Positions 9,901-17,779 are shown, counted from the first letter of the stretch. The stretch is 23,766 nucleotides of DNA from Magnetococcales bacterium (GCA_015229045.1 JADGCJ010000047.1:1-23766); one strand, 5' to 3'. Translations and numbers: made by a program. Notes: generated from the sequence alone by a model not told the origin.

Positions 9901-12327
9901 TTGGAGTCCGGCGTAGCGCTCCAGGAGCTCACGGACCTGCTTGGAAGCATCTGTCGGATCGGCGTCGGTGAGCTCGTCGTCTCCCGCCCGTACCGGGCGC
10001 TCGAAAAGACTGTATCCGTTAACCGTACTGCTTTCGCTGACCAGAACAGGAGCCCCACCCTTGAAGGCCGTAGCGATCTCCGGATAGAACGGATGGGCCA
10101 GTTCTGCCGAGAACTCGCGAAAGAAGATATCCCGGTCCCCAAAGAGAACATTCTTGCCAGCCAGGATATGGGCGACAAGGCCCGCGACGCGCCGAGTCTT
10201 TACTGCCAATGCTTTCATTCGTTCGGGATGCCACGGTGGGATGATTAGCGAAGGATGATCGCCAACGACCCGAACGGTGCCAATAGCCAAGACTTCTGAA
10301 ACAAGCCGGGCGCGGCAGACGTCACCGCGAGCATGGGTTGCCATGGTTTGCAACACTGCGGCGAACGACTCGGCCTGGCGTAGGACGGCCTCACCGTGCA
10401 GACCCACGTTGATGAAATCATCGATGGACTTCGCGTAGTCGGTCTCGAACGTGTTCCAAACAGCGTGGATTTCTGTTTTTTGCTCGGGAGTGATCCGCCC
10501 TTCACCCGCCAACTCGTTGATGCGTCGTTTGATCTCGGCGCGCAAACTGCGCAACTTGGCCGATGGCGGCACCAGCGATCCAGCATCGCGCGAGAATGTT
10601 GCCTCCAGCGTGGAGGTATCCAATAACGAAACACTCTGAATGCCGCCCTTCTTGCTGACGAGGCGACGATAAACCTCTGTGCAGCCGACCGCCCCCTTCT
10701 CTTGGAGACGCATCATGTCGTCGACCAGGGACAGACCAACCGATTCAGGCCTGAAACTCCACACGAGTTGTGTTCTTGCAAGAATGTTCTCGGCACCACT
10801 GGAAACGAACTTCTCGACCAGGGCAACGTCAAATTTGATCTGCATTGCAGTTTTTGCAAATGACGGGCACCCCTTGAACTTTGGTCCCCGAATCTCCTTC
10901 TCGCGGGCAATGAAAGCCGGATGGTCGAACAAGGGGTCTGGCAAGTTTCCTGCCCCCATCCTCGTCACGCGCCACTCGACGCGCGATCCCATCAGTTCCT
11001 TGAGACCACGATACATCGACGAAAAAAAGGCTCCGACATCACCGTTGAAGCGCTCGCGCCACTCGGTGCGTCCCTTGGTGACAGTGAAACGCAGGATCCG
11101 CTCGCCCTTGGGCTCCACTGTCCCAACGGTCAGCCCGTGCGCCACCCCTGCGAACCCATTGAGAAAGTCGTGGCATTCGATGGGTTTGCCGAAGATGACC
11201 TTTTCCCAACGGGCATACAGTTGTCTGTTTGCCTCGATGTGGTTTCGGTGCAGATCGAAGAAGGTCTCATCGTCTTCGTTCCATTCCGAACGTTTCTCTC
11301 TTGTACGCAGATCTTCGAGATGCTTGCGCCAAAGGGCATCAAGGATGTCTGAGTCGTCGCAGTCGTTGTCGAAGAAAGACAGGGTCGAGTCTGCGAGGCC
11401 CTGCTGGCGTTCGCGCGGTCTATCGAACACCAGATGGACCCCGTCCGTCTCCCATTCAAGCTGGGCGACCTCGGAGGATGCCGCCGAATCGCCTGGCTGC
11501 GCTGCGATGAACGCTTCGAGGGCAACACGTGCGTGGTCGGGGATGGTCTCGGCGTTGTCTTCAAGGCGCTGTTTCAACTCCTCCGGGTCAATCGGCTGAC
11601 CGTTCGGCCGCATCTTCGACAGGAGCGGAGCCCGGTTGGTGAAGAGTTTTCCGAAGCTTATGCGCCAAGGCCCGATGAACTGCCTGTAAGTTTTCGTACT
11701 CGAAAACAGAGAAGTGTCCCTTGGAAGCCCGGCGCAGGGGAGTGCCCAGCCGATGGCCTCGCGTATAGGGAGGCCCCGGTCGTTAATCGCTTTGCTGGCC
11801 AAAGCGCAGAATTCCCCAAGCTGGTTGAGTGAAAGCTCGGCAGCGGACATCAGGCCCATGATTGCGGCGCGAAATACTGCACGGTCGTCTGGGGTTGGTG
11901 CGATGCTGGCCACGTGGCAGGTCGCTTCCACCCATGCGTCCTCGTATGAGCGGAACTCCCTGGCTCCCAGAGCCGTGACGTGGCCGAGCGTATCGGCAAG
12001 GTTGTGCTCGTTGCCGTTAGCAGTCAGCAGTGCCTCACGGTCTGTTCCCACGTTGCGTACCGCCCCGGCGTTGAGAGTGGTCACTGTCTCAGGAGGAAGA
12101 CCCTCTCCCTCGACCAGGGAGGCTGGGATCTTCAAGTCAATCCGGGAGACCAAGTCGGGGTTAGCCAGGATTTCGCGGACAACGGCTGCGATTTGCGCCG
12201 GGGCAAGTTTGTCGAGACGAAACATAGCCGCCGAATCAGACGGGGATCCGTCGCCTTGGCGCGAGTCGGCCAGCCTGCGTTGGAGAATGACGGCGCCGAC
12301 GCGCCCCACGATGCGGTCAGCGATCAT
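6895..12327 (-). CDS. sspH: SspH/DptH-like nuclease and FtsK-type translocase
   Basis: A giant restriction protein of 1810 residues from the chosen start. The C-terminal 300 residues are an FtsK/HerA-like motor: Walker A GTTGSGKS (1582-1589), an LIDPKMG strand, Walker B MVFLIHDEFAD (acidic D1688/E1689) and the LIFAAQRPDKDVMP segment. In the middle, ADILGL (D1165) followed by LHVAVVESKY (E1186-S-K1188) resembles a PD-(D/E)xK nuclease core. A Pro/Ser/Thr-rich linker (about residues 1405-1455) separates the two. The size and order match DptH of Dnd systems and SspH of SspFGH, which damages DNA lacking PT. A longer frame begins at 12372, but the ATG at 12327 forms an ATGA overlap with the sspG stop and has GGAGG 4 nt upstream, so it is preferred. 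The nuclease residues are inferred. Confidence 0.87.
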   Translation of the reverse strand: MIADRIVGRVGAVILQRRLADSRQGDGSPSDSAAMFRLDKLAPAQIAAVVREILANPDLVSRIDLKIPASLVEGEGLPPETVTTLNAGAVRNVGTDREALLTANGNEHNLADTLGHVTALGAREFRSYEDAWVEATCHVASIAPTPDDRAVFRAAIMGLMSAAELSLNQLGEFCALASKAINDRGLPIREAIGWALPCAGLPRDTSLFSSTKTYRQFIGPWRISFGKLFTNRAPLLSKMRPNGQPIDPEELKQRLEDNAETIPDHARVALEAFIAAQPGDSAASSEVAQLEWETDGVHLVFDRPRERQQGLADSTLSFFDNDCDDSDILDALWRKHLEDLRTREKRSEWNEDDETFFDLHRNHIEANRQLYARWEKVIFGKPIECHDFLNGFAGVAHGLTVGTVEPKGERILRFTVTKGRTEWRERFNGDVGAFFSSMYRGLKELMGSRVEWRVTRMGAGNLPDPLFDHPAFIAREKEIRGPKFKGCPSFAKTAMQIKFDVALVEKFVSSGAENILARTQLVWSFRPESVGLSLVDDMMRLQEKGAVGCTEVYRRLVSKKGGIQSVSLLDTSTLEATFSRDAGSLVPPSAKLRSLRAEIKRRINELAGEGRITPEQKTEIHAVWNTFETDYAKSIDDFINVGLHGEAVLRQAESFAAVLQTMATHARGDVCRARLVSEVLAIGTVRVVGDHPSLIIPPWHPERMKALAVKTRRVAGLVAHILAGKNVLFGDRDIFFREFSAELAHPFYPEIATAFKGGAPVLVSESSTVNGYSLFERPVRAGDDELTDADPTDASKQVRELLERYAGLQPHEAANLSVLLYNADAAELPLAVVRELSGMQPETDLQCNVSVRHRDQTKLRCVYAELVSKTGDDPDLQVVSGTSENFMSRLRISVVPPSATPPRNSDGVRPFDVAFLHDVVSRTATEEWIRVDWTNDRPTLEHAPSRWSYRSVSGENELKSTTFLTCPRQTASGWAYVGAVASVVRQTDATTGEQYLPARRISLQNEELKATLDDAHALAEWVATYDELLDKRQLQANGVTVVRYRRAATNGRNMIVSSTSELRLLGVLAKRRLDELGLPLSPDEILTLADRMKKDALYVSGDIVLRAAKRGVSAGEMIGLVLSRRLLEEEFRGLAGNGTRPSFSVFFLLDDYADWLAQKESRIADILGLCVEESDAGPTLHVAVVESKYVASGGAAKAKRSSKAQLMATLSTFRAALFGDPGRLDRDVWLARLADLMVDADIPPGCSGLLERARAKLRDGEARISLRGYSHVFVHSTDPSAVSTSSEQILLDDTDGIEAWQEVFERPDVRLLAEAYARGSDCASIRETLGGARPWTKAAPKFPAARVVWGALVGMLGQTEESSGAEVPVGVGETPQPEPARVPHADPTAPPPSESVSTSTTESVPTASSGKQSPSATDISSFTALVALKSAALGAVEDERQAWVEETTKKLKSALNGYGLQAAVLGTRLTPNGCLVRLAGSDRLRVEDVEAKRTQLLTTHAINLVTVQPKPGEIVVTMAGSKRQSVSLWDLWARRALNRNVAGINTSILLGVQEINGALLYLNLGSEFGGLSAHDPHSLVAGTTGSGKSVLIQAMLLDIAATNPRELAQMVLIDPKMGVDYAALEDLPHMREKIVTSKERSREILEGLVEEMEGRYRLFAAARARDLPTYNAKVPKESRLPMVFLIHDEFADWMLDDEYKAAVGRAVQRLGVKARAAGIHLIFAAQRPDKDVMPMQLRENLGNRLILKVASEATSKIAMDRPGAELLLGRGHLAAKLNGEQGLVFAQAPFLSDSDIVEAVAAIRTGDVIE

Positions 12328-13862
12328 TCTGCCTCCACTTTGGTGACAAACGGATTCTCGACGAATGAACACGAGTCGGAGAGCATCCGAACAAGACCGA
12401 GGGCGACAAGGCGCGCCTCAAGGTTCGCACGATTCTCGCTCAACGCCCCCTGGTCGACGAGCTTGTTCCTGACCAAGTGCGCCCCCTCGACGTTGCCAAT
12501 CACGAACCCGTAGCGGGCTCGGAGTTCGTGAAGGAATTCGTCAAACTGCATGCGTTCGTCAACAACGGAAACTACAAGTGTTTTGAGTAGACGGTCGTTT
12601 GGAGCATAACGGGTCCGGCGGGAGAAGAGCCGGGAACTCAACCCAATGGCACGCGACCATGATACATGGATTTTACCGACATGCTGATCGTGGCGAGACA
12701 ATGCCTTTTCGGAGAGCCGCTCGACCAGTTCATCCCCAGACATCTTCGAGTAGTCCGATTCGTCGTCGTCCGGGGTCTCTGGCGGCCACTGGAAGTGCTT
12801 TTGCATGAGGCGCGCGCATTCGCCTGACGGATCGTCAGAGGCCAGAGCAGCAGCCCACTCGGGGAGTAAGCGCACGCCTTCGACTTCAGAACGTACCGCC
12901 CTCACGGAAAGAGCTTGGTTCGCCTGATAGGACTCGCCGGAGAGGGCCCTGACCTTCGTGCGTTCGCGCGAGACGATCTCACAGACGATCTCAATGGGGT
13001 CTGTGTCACCGACCCGCTCTTTGCCGCGCTCGAGAAAGTAGAGCAAAAGATTCAGGCCAGCACTGGTAATCAAGTGCTCAAGAGCATCGTAGATCGGCAT
13101 ATCCCGGGAAAGAATCGCCGTCCAGTCGGCGCAAAGCCGGTCGAAGCGCGGATGCGAAACCGTCGGAAGATATCCAGTGTCGCGCTCGGTATCAGCATTC
13201 TGCGGCTGGTCCTGCAGAACCCTCACGAGGCGGTTCATCGGAGACGAGGGATTGAGCAACCGCGAAACCAGCACCTGACCGAGCTCCGGGCCACCCCTGG
13301 CGCGGCTAAGCATCAGATAAAGCAATTCACCAGTGCGAGCAAAAAACCGCCGGTCGTTCGATATGCTGTTGTTCGCCCCGAAACGCAGATCCTCGTAGAG
13401 GGCATCAGGCCCGAAAGGGAACACAAACTTCGAGCTCCATCTCTTGTTGCTCTGGGCCTCAAACGCAGAAGAACGTAACAGTTCTATCGCTTTGGCGAAA
13501 TCATCAAAACACGAAAATGCCGCACGCAGGTACTCGAAATCGCCCCTTTCGAGACCAGTGGCGTTGGCGTCGGCAACGAACAGCTTGTTCCACTCGGACC
13601 ATTTGTCCGCATCGGGGACAGCGCGCGCCCGGATAGCCTCAACGTATGGGTTGTTGAACAACAAGGATCGAAGTCTGATCTGCCTCTGGGGTTTGTAGCG
13701 TACTCTTTCGTTCGGAGCGGTGACTAACGGCTTGTCGGAGTTGGATCCGAGTACACAAAGGAACTCAAGGACGGCCAAATGAGGAAGTTGCTCGTCGTAG
13801 AGACGGTGTCCCCAGATGTGCTCGTCGACCGCGAAGTCGACCCCGTCGATGCGAGGCCTCAT
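12324..13862 (-). CDS. sspG: SspG/DptG-like PT-dependent restriction protein
   Basis: A 512-residue, predominantly helical cytosolic protein without a motif I can assign to an enzyme class. The identity rests on context: it lies between an ATPase matching DptF/SspF and a giant translocase matching DptH/SspH, in the canonical F-G-H order, with ATGA overlaps on both sides (13859-13862 and 12324-12327). Its length also suits DptG. An acidic stretch (ETPDDDESDYSKMSGDEL, roughly residues 370-387) splits a helical N-terminal half from a C-terminal part rich in basic residues that could contact DNA or partners. The C-terminal segment (DEFLHELRARYGFVIGN onward) has a winged-helix look. No catalytic role is claimed; it is probably a structural or coupling subunit of the SspFGH complex. 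Confidence 0.74.
   Translation of the reverse strand: MRPRIDGVDFAVDEHIWGHRLYDEQLPHLAVLEFLCVLGSNSDKPLVTAPNERVRYKPQRQIRLRSLLFNNPYVEAIRARAVPDADKWSEWNKLFVADANATGLERGDFEYLRAAFSCFDDFAKAIELLRSSAFEAQSNKRWSSKFVFPFGPDALYEDLRFGANNSISNDRRFFARTGELLYLMLSRARGGPELGQVLVSRLLNPSSPMNRLVRVLQDQPQNADTERDTGYLPTVSHPRFDRLCADWTAILSRDMPIYDALEHLITSAGLNLLLYFLERGKERVGDTDPIEIVCEIVSRERTKVRALSGESYQANQALSVRAVRSEVEGVRLLPEWAAALASDDPSGECARLMQKHFQWPPETPDDDESDYSKMSGDELVERLSEKALSRHDQHVGKIHVSWSRAIGLSSRLFSRRTRYAPNDRLLKTLVVSVVDERMQFDEFLHELRARYGFVIGNVEGAHLVRNKLVDQGALSENRANLEARLVALGLVRMLSDSCSFVENPFVTKVEAE
12332..12336 (-). promoter_or_regulatory. Shine-Dalgarno deciding the sspH start
   Basis: GGAGG on the minus strand, 4 nt before the ATG at 12327 and inside the last codons of sspG. 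It supports the ATGA-coupled start over the longer frame from 12372. Confidence 0.75.
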
Positions 13863-15754
13863 AGCCCGACCCTCACGGTGACCGGCCGCGTGAACCCGTG
13901 GCCGTTGGTTTCGATTTCGATAAAGTTAAGTGTCAGAGCCCCAGCATCCTCGTCCGTCTCGTCGTCCGCCGCCAGTTTGTCGCGGATCAGTTCTGCCTTG
14001 CGCAGCAGTTTGGCCTTGAACGCAAGCATGTCCTCAAGGCACTCGTTCGAGAAACTTCCAGGAAGGGACCCCTCGGCCACGCGGCAGAGGAATTCGAATC
14101 GCACCGGAGAGAGGTTGAAGGTAACCGCCCTGTCAGCCCCAGGCGCCAGAGCCATCTCGATTGAGGGTAGCTCGGTCTGCGGGTCGATCCGAATCTGCAT
14201 TCCCATCCCGCCCTGCCTCCTCGCGGGAGTCTCGGTATTGCAAAGGACACTGATTCTTGACTGCGTGAAACCTCCCGAGCTGGCGACGAAGATGCGGTCG
14301 GAGTTCTCAACAAGAAGCCCGGTCATCACACGGTTGAGCCCCTTGGCCAAGCGTGCACGGACGGCCTCGCCAATGGATCGCCTTCCCGCCAGGGCTGATA
14401 TCAATTCAAGGTAGTCTCCGGCGAAGTTGAAGGCGGTCATACCCCAGAATGGGTGGTCGGCATCATTGTCTGGGAGGGTAAAAAACAGGCGGCGGCGCTG
14501 CGATTCGAGTCGCGAAAGGAAGTCAGCCGCACCGTCGTCGAGCCGAGCCTCCTCGTCGCCCTCAAGATAACGCATCTGTGCCGAAAGGTAGGAAGGGGTC
14601 GCACCGTAAATCGGATCGGCTTTCACCAGTTTGTCGAAGGCGCTGGCAAGTTTGGAGTCGTCGGCTCCGTAAACGAGCATTCCGTCCGACCTGTTGGTCG
14701 TTTCCTTCCCGATGCTGAAGGCGGCAAGAACCCGGAAGACTTGTCGGTCATAGGCCCGGCGTCTGGGGAGGTTGGTCCCGAACACGTTGTCGTAGACGCT
14801 GCCATACTCGGTCTTGCCTACGTCCAGAATCTTCGCCACCTCGGAGCAAGACAGCAGTCCCTCTTTCGCGTCGCGGTGCCCAAGAATCATGTTCGACGCC
14901 AGCATGAGAAGATCGCGCACAGGCAGGTGCCATCCGTTGTGGCGGGAAATCTCAACCAGATCCCCCAGGCGACGAGCGAAGCGTCCCCCGTCGTCCTCGC
15001 CAAGAAGCCTTTTCTTGTTTTCGAAGATCGGACAGACGCGCCCTGCCTCGTTCCACTGGCAACCAGAGCACTTTTCCCATTCCGGATGGCCTGCAACAGC
15101 CGAAATGACATCCGCAAGGGAGTGACGGCGTGCGGTGCGGCTAAGGTCGAAGATGGCGAGTCGATCGGGAGCCGAACCCGCGAGCAAGAACGCGTCCTGG
15201 ATAGGCTTGCGTAGCGGATGAACACGTTCCTGCCGAACACCCAAGCCGCGCAGTCGCTCGAGGATCTGGCCGTGATTGGCCGCGATGACCAGGACAGTCG
15301 AGTCATCGTTTCCGAATACAGTCCTCTCCAGCAAGTCCAGCACTTCGTCGCTTTCGCGCTCATCGCTGATCCCGCTTAAATCCTTGACGAAAACGGCTGT
15401 CCTGCGGTCCGGCAAGGTTAGACGTTGGACCGGCTCAGCAACCGCCCATTCTTTGGCTCCTCCCCCGAATGCCGCCCAAAGACTGCGGCAGTGGTAGGTT
15501 TTTCCATCACCGGCCGTTCCTGCGATGAGAATTGATCCGGGGGCACCAGAACCGAGTCTTTCCCTCATTGCTGCAAGCTGCGGACTCTCCAGGGAGATGG
15601 GGCGAACTTTCGCACGACCAAGAGCTTTGGTAATGTGTTCGTCGAAAAGATTCAGATCGTTTGGAGTCGGGCCGTAGGAACGCAGGAAGCGCACCCACGC
15701 CGCAGCGGGGGGAATCCCGGATTCTGGTTGACTGGAGGGAGAAGGGTCGCGCAT
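13859..15754 (-). CDS. sspF: SspF/DptF-like P-loop ATPase
   Basis: A 631-residue NTPase, first gene of the restriction module. Walker A is GTAGDGKT (79-86). A likely Walker B strand is AVFVKDLSG (120-128), and VLVIAANHG (154-162) resembles a sensor strand. A cysteine group C229-x2-C232 and C241 (KCSGCQW, then VCPIF) could bind zinc with a further ligand. DptF/SspF is the partner of G and H in PT-dependent restriction, and order, size and ATPase type all fit. The ATG at 15754 has no good Shine-Dalgarno. The 20 bp upstream separate it from the stop of an older reading frame, which suggests it was once translationally coupled to a gene since removed by an IS. The present promoter is therefore unclear and may lie in the IS remnant. 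Confidence 0.82.
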   Translation of the reverse strand: MRDPSPSSQPESGIPPAAAWVRFLRSYGPTPNDLNLFDEHITKALGRAKVRPISLESPQLAAMRERLGSGAPGSILIAGTAGDGKTYHCRSLWAAFGGGAKEWAVAEPVQRLTLPDRRTAVFVKDLSGISDERESDEVLDLLERTVFGNDDSTVLVIAANHGQILERLRGLGVRQERVHPLRKPIQDAFLLAGSAPDRLAIFDLSRTARRHSLADVISAVAGHPEWEKCSGCQWNEAGRVCPIFENKKRLLGEDDGGRFARRLGDLVEISRHNGWHLPVRDLLMLASNMILGHRDAKEGLLSCSEVAKILDVGKTEYGSVYDNVFGTNLPRRRAYDRQVFRVLAAFSIGKETTNRSDGMLVYGADDSKLASAFDKLVKADPIYGATPSYLSAQMRYLEGDEEARLDDGAADFLSRLESQRRRLFFTLPDNDADHPFWGMTAFNFAGDYLELISALAGRRSIGEAVRARLAKGLNRVMTGLLVENSDRIFVASSGGFTQSRISVLCNTETPARRQGGMGMQIRIDPQTELPSIEMALAPGADRAVTFNLSPVRFEFLCRVAEGSLPGSFSNECLEDMLAFKAKLLRKAELIRDKLAADDETDEDAGALTLNFIEIETNGHGFTRPVTVRVGL

Positions 15755-15774
15755 GTCAGCACCCGCTGCTGTTC

Positions 15775-15866
15775 TTAATAATGGGAAAGCGCGCCGAAAT
15801 GAAGGCCGCCATGCTCAGCATAAGAAATGAATTCATCGTAGCTGATCTCTCCGCCATGGGAAAGAG
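15775..15866 (-). pseudogene. 3' end of a gene cut upstream of sspF
   Basis: A minus-strand frame ends at a TAA (15777-15775), 20 bp before the sspF ATG, after the protein-like stretch GGEISYDEFISYAEHGG. The coding look fades upstream, where the transposase remnant begins (its stop is at 15867-15869). This fits the tail of a gene that preceded sspF in the operon and lost its body to the insertion. It is too short to identify, and chance is possible. Confidence 0.3.
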
Positions 15867-16700
15867 TTATGCCGCCTCTCGCCTGTAGGTCCGGACGATT
15901 CCTCCGAGGGCTTCCCTGCTGCGAATCGCCCCGGTCTCCTGGGGCCGGAAGTTCACCTGGAGGACATTGTTTCCGATCCCGTCTCCGGCATGTGGTCGCT
16001 CGGCATTGTAATGGTGGACCCAGGTTTTCAGAATGCAGACGAGTTGGGACCGGCTGAGGCAAACGAAGAAATCCAGGCACCCCCGCTTCAGGGCGCCGAT
16101 GAAGGACTCGCAGAAGGCGTTCGCGGCAGGATCCCCATGAGGAATCTGGATGACCCGGGCGCCTTCTGATTTCCAGACCTCGTTGAACGGCCCGGAGAAC
16201 TTGGTGTCGGCGTCGCGGATCAGGAATCGGGGCTTGATGCCTTGTTCATCGCACCACATCAGAGCGTTGCGGGCCTGTTGGGTCACCCAGGCGCTGTTGG
16301 GGGAGTAGGTCTGCGCGCTGCAATGGACCCGCCTGCTGCCCAGATGGATGAAGACCAGGGCGTAGGCCGTCATCTTGGCCCATGGGGGTGAAAACATCCT
16401 TGGTGAAGAAATCGCAGGCCACAACGGATTCCAGGTGGGCCTTGAGGAAGGTCAGCCAGGGCAGGGGCGGTTTCTTCTTCTCCTTTTCGGGGGTTGGGTG
16501 GATGTCGGCTTCCCGCAGAATCCGCTTGACTGTCATGGCACCGGCATAAAGCCCCAGCTTCTTGAGTTCCCCGGCGATACGCCGGTAGCCCCATAGGATG
16601 TTCTCCTTGGCCATGAGGATGGCGGCGTCACGCAGTTCCTGGGTCAGGCGGGGGCGTCCGAGCTGCTTGAAGGGCTGGCCTTTCTTGGACTGGCCGACCC
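15867..16700 (-). pseudogene. Integrase-type (rve/DDE) transposase, frameshifted and N-truncated
   Basis: Remnant of an IS3/IS481-like transposase with an HTH_21 region and an integrase catalytic core. The first frame (from about 16700, including the ATG at 16614) reads GRPRLTQELRDA, then AKENILWGYRRIAGELKKLG and a basic linker up to VACDFFTKDVFTPMG. The match then jumps to another frame (15867-16424): MTAYALVFIHLGSRRVH, RFLIRDADTKF with a catalytic Asp, and HGDPAANAFCESFIGALK with the catalytic Glu. The switch lies near 16378-16390, next to a short C run, so a single-base indel is enough to explain it. The usual N-terminal 70-90 residues of the family are absent and I found no terminal inverted repeats, so the element is probably dead. 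Programmed frameshifting is possible, as in IS3 elements, but those shift between OrfA and OrfB rather than within the catalytic core. Confidence 0.8.
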
Positions 16701-16753
16701 ACCCATTTTACCAGATTTGCCAACCTTCCGCTCCGTATTGCGACAGGCTCTGA

Positions 16754-16954
16754 CCTGCAACGCCTCATCGCCAGCAGCGGCCTGTCGCCGGGCGAGTGGT
16801 GGCCGTCACCGGTGGCATGGTCCGCTTAGCCACGGCGCAGGGGGTGGTGGAGGTGTCTGGCGAGGGGTTATCCATCGGTGACCGAGTGATTGTCTGGAAC
16901 GCAAGGGCTACATGGATCCAGGGACAGGATGGGGCTCGCCGCCACTTCGTCTGA
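16754..16954 (+). pseudogene. Plus-strand gene tail of unknown origin
   Basis: The 310 bases between the transposase remnant and the racemase gene hold one protein-like plus-strand frame. It has 66 codons, begins after an in-frame stop and ends at TGA (16952-16954). It contains GRVVAVTGGMVRLATAQG, VVEVSGEGLSIGDRVIVWNA and a basic end. Alternating beta-strand and glycine pattern suggests an OB/SH3-like barrel, as at the end of many phage or secretion-related proteins. There is no start codon with a ribosome binding site, so it is probably the 3' end of a gene cut by the IS insertion. Confidence 0.3.
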
Positions 16955-17010
16955 AAACATCGCCTGGAACCGTACCAGTCCAATGCTCTATTCGCGGTGC
17001 CTATTTTAAA

Positions 17011-17739
17011 TCACGTATTATTGAGTGCAATAGTTGATATCAGTTGTTCTGCTGTCAGCCGCATCCCGTCGACAATGCGCGGGTTATGGTGTTGTTGGCT
17101 GCAAATGAGCGGCAGTTCTGTACAACCTAACACAATGGCGTCTGAATGAATCGACGTGAGAATATCATTTAAGGTTTCAGTGTTCTCTGGCAAGTTGCTT
17201 CCATAGAGCTTTACCGACTGGATTAATTTGCGCACTCGTTCAGGTTCTAGTACAGGGTCAATGAAAGTATAGCGATGTATATTACAGAAAACGGTCTCTT
17301 TTTCTGTTTCGGATAATTCTGGTCGCAGAATGGTTGTTCGCTTGGGACGATGCTGCGCCATATAAGAATCAATTGCGGTTTCCAAGGAAACAAATTTTGC
17401 TTCCATCCCCATGGATAGAATCTGACTAGCGTACCTGTGCAAGGAATAGCAGGCGATTATGAAATAATCAACCTGATTGCCTAGCTGATGAATATCCTCC
17501 TCAAGAACCTTCCATGTCATATCATTATGATTTTCTGTGAGACCAGAGAACCCCAAGCGTGGATCAGAAATAATTTTAATGTAAGGCATGTCTCGATCGC
17601 CACGAAAATTATCATCATTCAAACGTCTCCTAGCATCAAGCAAACATTGCCATTGGTACATTCCAGCTTCAGGGCCTGATCCGGTTAATATGCCGATCCT
17701 AGCCCCTGTGGAGCTACTGCCATGATTTACTTGTGCCAT
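17011..17739 (-). CDS. Diverged aspartate/glutamate racemase-family protein
   Basis: A 242-residue protein of the Asp/Glu/hydantoin racemase family. It keeps the N-terminal glycine-rich loop (GILTGSGPEAG, 16-26) and both catalytic cysteine positions, C97 (IIACYSLH, family usual ACNTxH) and C206 (VLGCTELPL). The middle motif, usually LATxGTxxS, reads ILRPELSET (137-145), so substrate recognition is probably altered. Members interconvert D and L amino acids by two-base Cys chemistry; some relatives act on other carboxylates. It is cytosolic, with no signal peptide. GGAGAG lies 7 nt before the ATG. A perfect 21-bp palindrome is 20-40 bp upstream, implying its own regulated promoter. It is 145 bp downstream of the 343-residue gene on the same strand, so partial co-transcription is possible. 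It could instead be the last member of the cyclase cluster or an unrelated passenger. Confidence 0.78.
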   Translation of the reverse strand: MAQVNHGSSSTGARIGILTGSGPEAGMYQWQCLLDARRRLNDDNFRGDRDMPYIKIISDPRLGFSGLTENHNDMTWKVLEEDIHQLGNQVDYFIIACYSLHRYASQILSMGMEAKFVSLETAIDSYMAQHRPKRTTILRPELSETEKETVFCNIHRYTFIDPVLEPERVRKLIQSVKLYGSNLPENTETLNDILTSIHSDAIVLGCTELPLICSQQHHNPRIVDGMRLTAEQLISTIALNNT

Positions 17740-17758
17740 GTTTAAGCTCTCCGATAAG

Positions 17759-17779
17759 TCTGTAATATTATATTACAGA
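17759..17779. promoter_or_regulatory. Perfect 21-bp palindrome upstream of the racemase-family gene
   Basis: Arms TCTGTAATA (17759-17767) and TATTACAGA (17771-17779) around TTA, with no mismatch. It overlaps a plausible minus-strand -10 (TAATAT). The spacing between CTG and CAG is 13 nt, so it is not a standard gammaproteobacterial LexA box (CTG-N10-CAG). The half-site TATTACAGA recurs exactly at 17280-17288 inside the gene. Confidence 0.6.

Noticed and set aside
10679..11599. 306-codon plus-strand frame
   Set aside because: It is antisense to the middle of sspH. Its residue make-up (many Arg, Ser, Pro) is that of a complement reading of a GC-rich gene, and it has no recognisable domain.
12328..12372. 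Upstream extension of sspH by 15 residues
   Set aside because: It would overlap sspG by 49 bp. The internal ATG forms an ATGA overlap like the other junctions and has GGAGG upstream.
15787..15837. EF-hand calcium-binding loop suggested by GGEISYDEF upstream of sspF
   Set aside because: Only the end of the motif is present, without the aspartate-rich loop, and the fragment is too short.
16765..16983. 72-codon minus-strand frame
   Set aside because: Low-complexity composition. The plus-strand frame in the same place has a more protein-like beta pattern.
17759..17779. LexA (SOS) box
   Set aside because: The distance between CTG and CAG is 13 nt, not the 10 nt of the gammaproteobacterial consensus.
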